A stretch of 7,611 nucleotides of DNA from Anaerotignum sp. (GTDB lineage Bacteria > Bacillota > Clostridia > Lachnospirales > Anaerotignaceae). The number at the start of each line of letters is the position of its first letter. The first letter of the stretch is position 1. The notes below the pieces were generated by a model. That model ran no database searches, had not been told where the DNA came from, and saw nothing but the letters and a program-made list of their open reading frames with translations. The DNA lies in assembly GCA_017560955.1 (NCBI GenBank), contig JAFZDV010000259.1:1-7611 (forward strand), written 5' to 3'. A program made the position numbers and the translations under genes. This document shows, piece after piece, positions 5,243-7,611 of the stretch.

Positions 5243-6144
5243 CATTTGTTTTTTCCGGTCAGGGTGCCCAGAAGGCTGGCATGGGCAAGGCTTTTTATGA
5301 AGCCAATGAAACAGTTAAAACCTTGTTTGATAGTGCAGAAGCCTTGAGAGAAGGCACGCTGAAACAGTGCTTCGAAGGCACAGCGGAAGAATTGAAAGAA
5401 ACACAGAATACACAGCCCTGTCTGTATCTGGCAGATCTGGCGGCAGCAAGTGCTGTTTCTGAAGCAGGTATCACGCCAGATGGCGTGGCAGGCTTCTCCC
5501 TTGGAGAAATTCCTGCTCTTGCGTTTGCCGGAGCGTGCAGTCATCTGGATGGTTTTCAGCTGGCGATGAAACGCGGCGAAGTGATGGCGAAAGCGGCGGC
5601 AGAACATCCTGCACACATGCTGGCAGTCATGAAACTGGAGAATGAAAAAATCGAAGAAATCTGTAAGCAATTCAGACAGGTTTATCCTGTGAATTATAAT
5701 GCACCTGGTCAACTGGTGGTTGCAGGTGCAAAAGAAGAAATGGATGACTTCAACAAAGCCATCCGTGAAGCAGGTGGCAGAGGCATGCCTGTGGCTGTTG
5801 GCGGCGGTTTCCATTCCCCCTTCATGGATGAAGCAAGTAAAGAATTTGCGGAAGTGGCAAAGAATTTCGAACTGAAGCAGCCTGAAATCCTTGTTTACTC
5901 AAACTATACAACAGAACCTTATGGTGAAAATGTGCTGGAACTGATGAGAAATCAGATCAACCATAGCCTGCGCTGGCAGGAAAGCATCGAACGAATGGCA
6001 GCAGATGGCTTTGACACATTCATTGAGGTTGGCGTTGGTGATACACTGAAAAAACTCATCAAACGCATCCTGCCTGATGCAAGGGTCTACAGCGTTTCCA
6101 ATATGGAAGAAGTACAGAAAGTGAAGGAGGAACTGGGGTGCTGA
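5230..6144 (+). CDS. fabD: Malonyl-CoA:ACP transacylase
   Basis: FabD moves malonyl groups from CoA to ACP, supplying the two-carbon units for elongation. The 304-residue product starts with FVFSGQGAQ (7-15). The nucleophile is S90 in GFSLGE, the malonyl-binding arginine is probably R115 in MKRGE, and the active-site histidine is H195 in GGGFHSPFM. Near the C terminus, FIEVGVGDTLKKLIKRI is the standard family motif. The nucleophile elbow has Phe where most homologues have His (GHSLGE), a modest departure that need not impair activity. The ATG lies inside the end of fabK and is served by AAAGGAG (5216-5222). The gene overlaps fabG by seven bases, so fabK-fabD-fabG should be translated as a coupled set. 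Confidence 0.96.
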   Translation: MGKIAFVFSGQGAQKAGMGKAFYEANETVKTLFDSAEALREGTLKQCFEGTAEELKETQNTQPCLYLADLAAASAVSEAGITPDGVAGFSLGEIPALAFAGACSHLDGFQLAMKRGEVMAKAAAEHPAHMLAVMKLENEKIEEICKQFRQVYPVNYNAPGQLVVAGAKEEMDDFNKAIREAGGRGMPVAVGGGFHSPFMDEASKEFAEVAKNFELKQPEILVYSNYTTEPYGENVLELMRNQINHSLRWQESIERMAADGFDTFIEVGVGDTLKKLIKRILPDARVYSVSNMEEVQKVKEELGC

Positions 6145-6869
6145 AAGGAAAAACAGCAGTGGTGACTGGCGGTTCTCGCGGGATCGGTAAAGCCATCTGC
6201 CTGAAATTTGCAGAAAATGGTGCGGACATTGCGTTCCTGTATGCAGGCAACACAGTGAAAGCAGAAGAAACTTTAAAAGAATTAGAAAAACTGGGTGTGA
6301 GAGCCAAAGCATACCAGTGTAATGTAGCCGATGCCGATGCAGTGGCGGCAGTTGTAAAAGAAATTGTAACAGACTTTGGTAGTATTCAGATCCTGGTGAA
6401 CAATGCAGGTATCACAAAGGATAAACTGGTGCCTATGATGAAAGCAGCTGATTTTGATGCCGTTGTAGATACCAATCTGAAAGGCACATTTTACATGATC
6501 AAAGGAGTATATCCTCTCTTCCTGAAACAGAAAGGCGGTAAGATCATCAACATCAGTTCTGTTTCCGGTCTGATGGGTAACTCCGGTCAGGCGAACTATT
6601 CTGCATCCAAGGCTGGTGTGGTAGGCCTGACAAAATCTGTGGCGAAGGAACTGGCTGGCAGAGGGATTTGCTGTAATGCCATTGCACCCGGTTTTATTGC
6701 CACAGAAATGACAGAAAATCTGGAAAATAATGCATTAAAAGATGCGATTCCTATGAAACGCTTTGGCGAGGCGGATGAAGTAGCAAAACTGGCGCTGTTT
6801 CTGGCGTCGGAACATTCTGACTATATTACAGGTGAGATCATCAGAATTGATGGCGGTCTGGCCTGCTAA
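6138..6869 (+). CDS. fabG: 3-oxoacyl-ACP reductase
   Basis: FabG reduces 3-oxoacyl-ACP to 3-hydroxyacyl-ACP with NADPH. The 243-residue protein is a classical short-chain dehydrogenase: cofactor loop TGGSRGIG (10-17), NNAG (88-91), N113, S141 in NISSVSG, and Y154/K158 in YSASK, completing the Asn-Ser-Tyr-Lys tetrad. IAPGFIATEMT follows, and the end ITGEIIRIDGGLAC is the standard FabG C terminus. The start is GTG at 6138, fixed by AAGGAGG (6124-6130) seven bases upstream and by LKGKTAVVTGG beginning at once. Its start overlaps the fabD stop region. SDR enzymes are a large family, but the operon position makes FabG nearly certain. Confidence 0.97.
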   Translation: MLKGKTAVVTGGSRGIGKAICLKFAENGADIAFLYAGNTVKAEETLKELEKLGVRAKAYQCNVADADAVAAVVKEIVTDFGSIQILVNNAGITKDKLVPMMKAADFDAVVDTNLKGTFYMIKGVYPLFLKQKGGKIINISSVSGLMGNSGQANYSASKAGVVGLTKSVAKELAGRGICCNAIAPGFIATEMTENLENNALKDAIPMKRFGEADEVAKLALFLASEHSDYITGEIIRIDGGLAC

Positions 6870-6880
6870 GAGGTGACAAG

Positions 6881-7611
6881 ATGAAACGAGTAGTAGTAAC
6901 AGGAATCGGCGCGGTAACGCCCGTAGGCAACAATGTGCTTGATTTCTGGGAATCATTGAAAAACGGAAAAAACGGTATTGGTCCAATTACAAGATATGAC
7001 GCCAGTGAAAGCAAATACAAACTGGCAGCAGAAGTAAAGGACTTTGACCCGACAACATATATGGATAAAATGGCGGCGAAAAAAGTTGACCGCTTTACAC
7101 AGTTTGCAATGTGTGCAGCAGGTGAGGCGATGGCAGACAGTAAACTGGAAGGTAATATCGAAAAAGAGGAACTGGCAGTATATTTTGGCAGTGGTATTGG
7201 CGGATTTGAAACCCTTATGGAAGGCCAGAATGCGTTGGCGACGAAGGGGGAAAGACGAGTATCCCCTCTTCTGATCCCTAAAATGATCGATAACATTGCA
7301 GCAGGCAACATTGCGATCCGTTATCAGGCGATGAACGCCTGTGTGGCAGTTTCCACTGCATGTGCCACAGGCACAACAGCCATTGGCGAAGGCTACAGGG
7401 CTATCCTGCACGGATATACAACTGCGGCAATCTGCGGCGGCAGTGAAGCAGCCATCGTTCCTCTGACTGTAGCGGGCTTTGGTGCCTGCATGGCGTTGAA
7501 TCCTTCCGAAGATTCTGATGCGGCATCTTTGCCCTTTGACAAACGCAGAGGCGGTTTTGTTATGGGCGAAGGCGCAGGTGCGGTGATTCTGGAGGAATAT
7601 GAACATGCAAA
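6881..7611 (+). CDS. fabF: 3-oxoacyl-ACP synthase II (KASII), N-terminal part; gene runs off the window
   Basis: FabF carries out the elongation condensations, adding two carbons from malonyl-ACP. The open frame gives 243 residues before the window ends, against about 410 for the family. It begins MKRVVVTGIGAVTPVGNN, has YFGSGIGGFETL (101-112) and the catalytic cysteine C161 in VSTACATG, followed by CGGSEAAI and the RRGGFVMGEGAGAVILEE stretch. The two catalytic histidines would lie beyond the edge. AGAGGTGA (6869-6876) overlaps the last base of the fabG stop and leads into ATG 6881, with 11 bases between the genes. In related operons accB, fabZ and acc genes usually follow, but that is not visible here. 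Confidence 0.96.
   Translation, partial: MKRVVVTGIGAVTPVGNNVLDFWESLKNGKNGIGPITRYDASESKYKLAAEVKDFDPTTYMDKMAAKKVDRFTQFAMCAAGEAMADSKLEGNIEKEELAVYFGSGIGGFETLMEGQNALATKGERRVSPLLIPKMIDNIAAGNIAIRYQAMNACVAVSTACATGTTAIGEGYRAILHGYTTAAICGGSEAAIVPLTVAGFGACMALNPSEDSDAASLPFDKRRGGFVMGEGAGAVILEEYEHA

Noticed and set aside
5134..5814. Minus-strand open frame (226 codons) across fabK/fabD
   Set aside because: It runs through two well-conserved fab genes on the other strand and has no recognisable motif or ribosome binding site.
6953..7606. Minus-strand open frame (217 codons) opposite fabF
   Set aside because: The + strand encodes an unmistakable FabF with the VSTACATG active site; the antisense product is Cys-rich and has no family features.

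Overview
The window looks like chromosomal DNA from a low-to-moderate GC Gram-positive bacterium, most likely an anaerobic member of the Clostridia (Lachnospiraceae-like). The reasons are the strong AAGGAGG-type ribosome binding sites, intrinsic terminators with T-tracts, TTG and GTG starts, and a clostridial-type fatty acid cluster that uses the flavin enoyl-ACP reductase FabK. All real genes lie on the + strand. I see no RNA gene, insertion sequence, CRISPR array or phage gene, and no gene-free stretch over 300 bases.

Region 1 (1-1237) is a molybdenum/molybdopterin module. It holds the tail of a ModE-type winged-helix regulator, overlapping by 44 bases a two-domain protein: an N-terminal THEP1-like P-loop NTPase fused to a C-terminal MobA/MocA-type nucleotidyltransferase. 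A perfect 13-bp hairpin spans the end of that gene. Region 2 (1241-1952) is a self-contained xpt gene (xanthine phosphoribosyltransferase) with a near-consensus housekeeping promoter, a leader too short for a purine riboswitch, and an intrinsic terminator.

Region 3 (1995-2936) is a two-gene ECF sigma factor / zinc-binding anti-sigma cassette. The genes overlap, and the cassette is closed by a strong intrinsic terminator. The anti-sigma factor is minimal, with a zinc-binding domain, one membrane helix and almost nothing outside the cell.

Region 4 (2937-7611, running off the edge) is the type II fatty acid synthesis operon fabH-acpP-fabK-fabD-fabG-fabF. It supplies initiation, carrier protein, enoyl reduction, malonyl loading, ketoacyl reduction and elongation. 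fabK/fabD and fabD/fabG overlap, and acpP is set apart by small gaps.

The most interesting point is the junction of regions 3 and 4. The only convincing promoter I find ahead of fabH resembles an ECF (SigW-like) promoter, TGTAAC-N16-GGTA. It lies directly downstream of a gene pair encoding an ECF sigma factor and its membrane anti-sigma factor. Its spacer carries a short palindrome, the region carries three TTTTCGG repeats, and the fabH leader can form two mutually exclusive hairpins, one of which covers the fabH ribosome binding site. Together these suggest that membrane lipid synthesis is under envelope-stress control. That is an inference from sequence and resembles, without being identical to, the SigW control of fabHa-fabF known in Bacillus subtilis.
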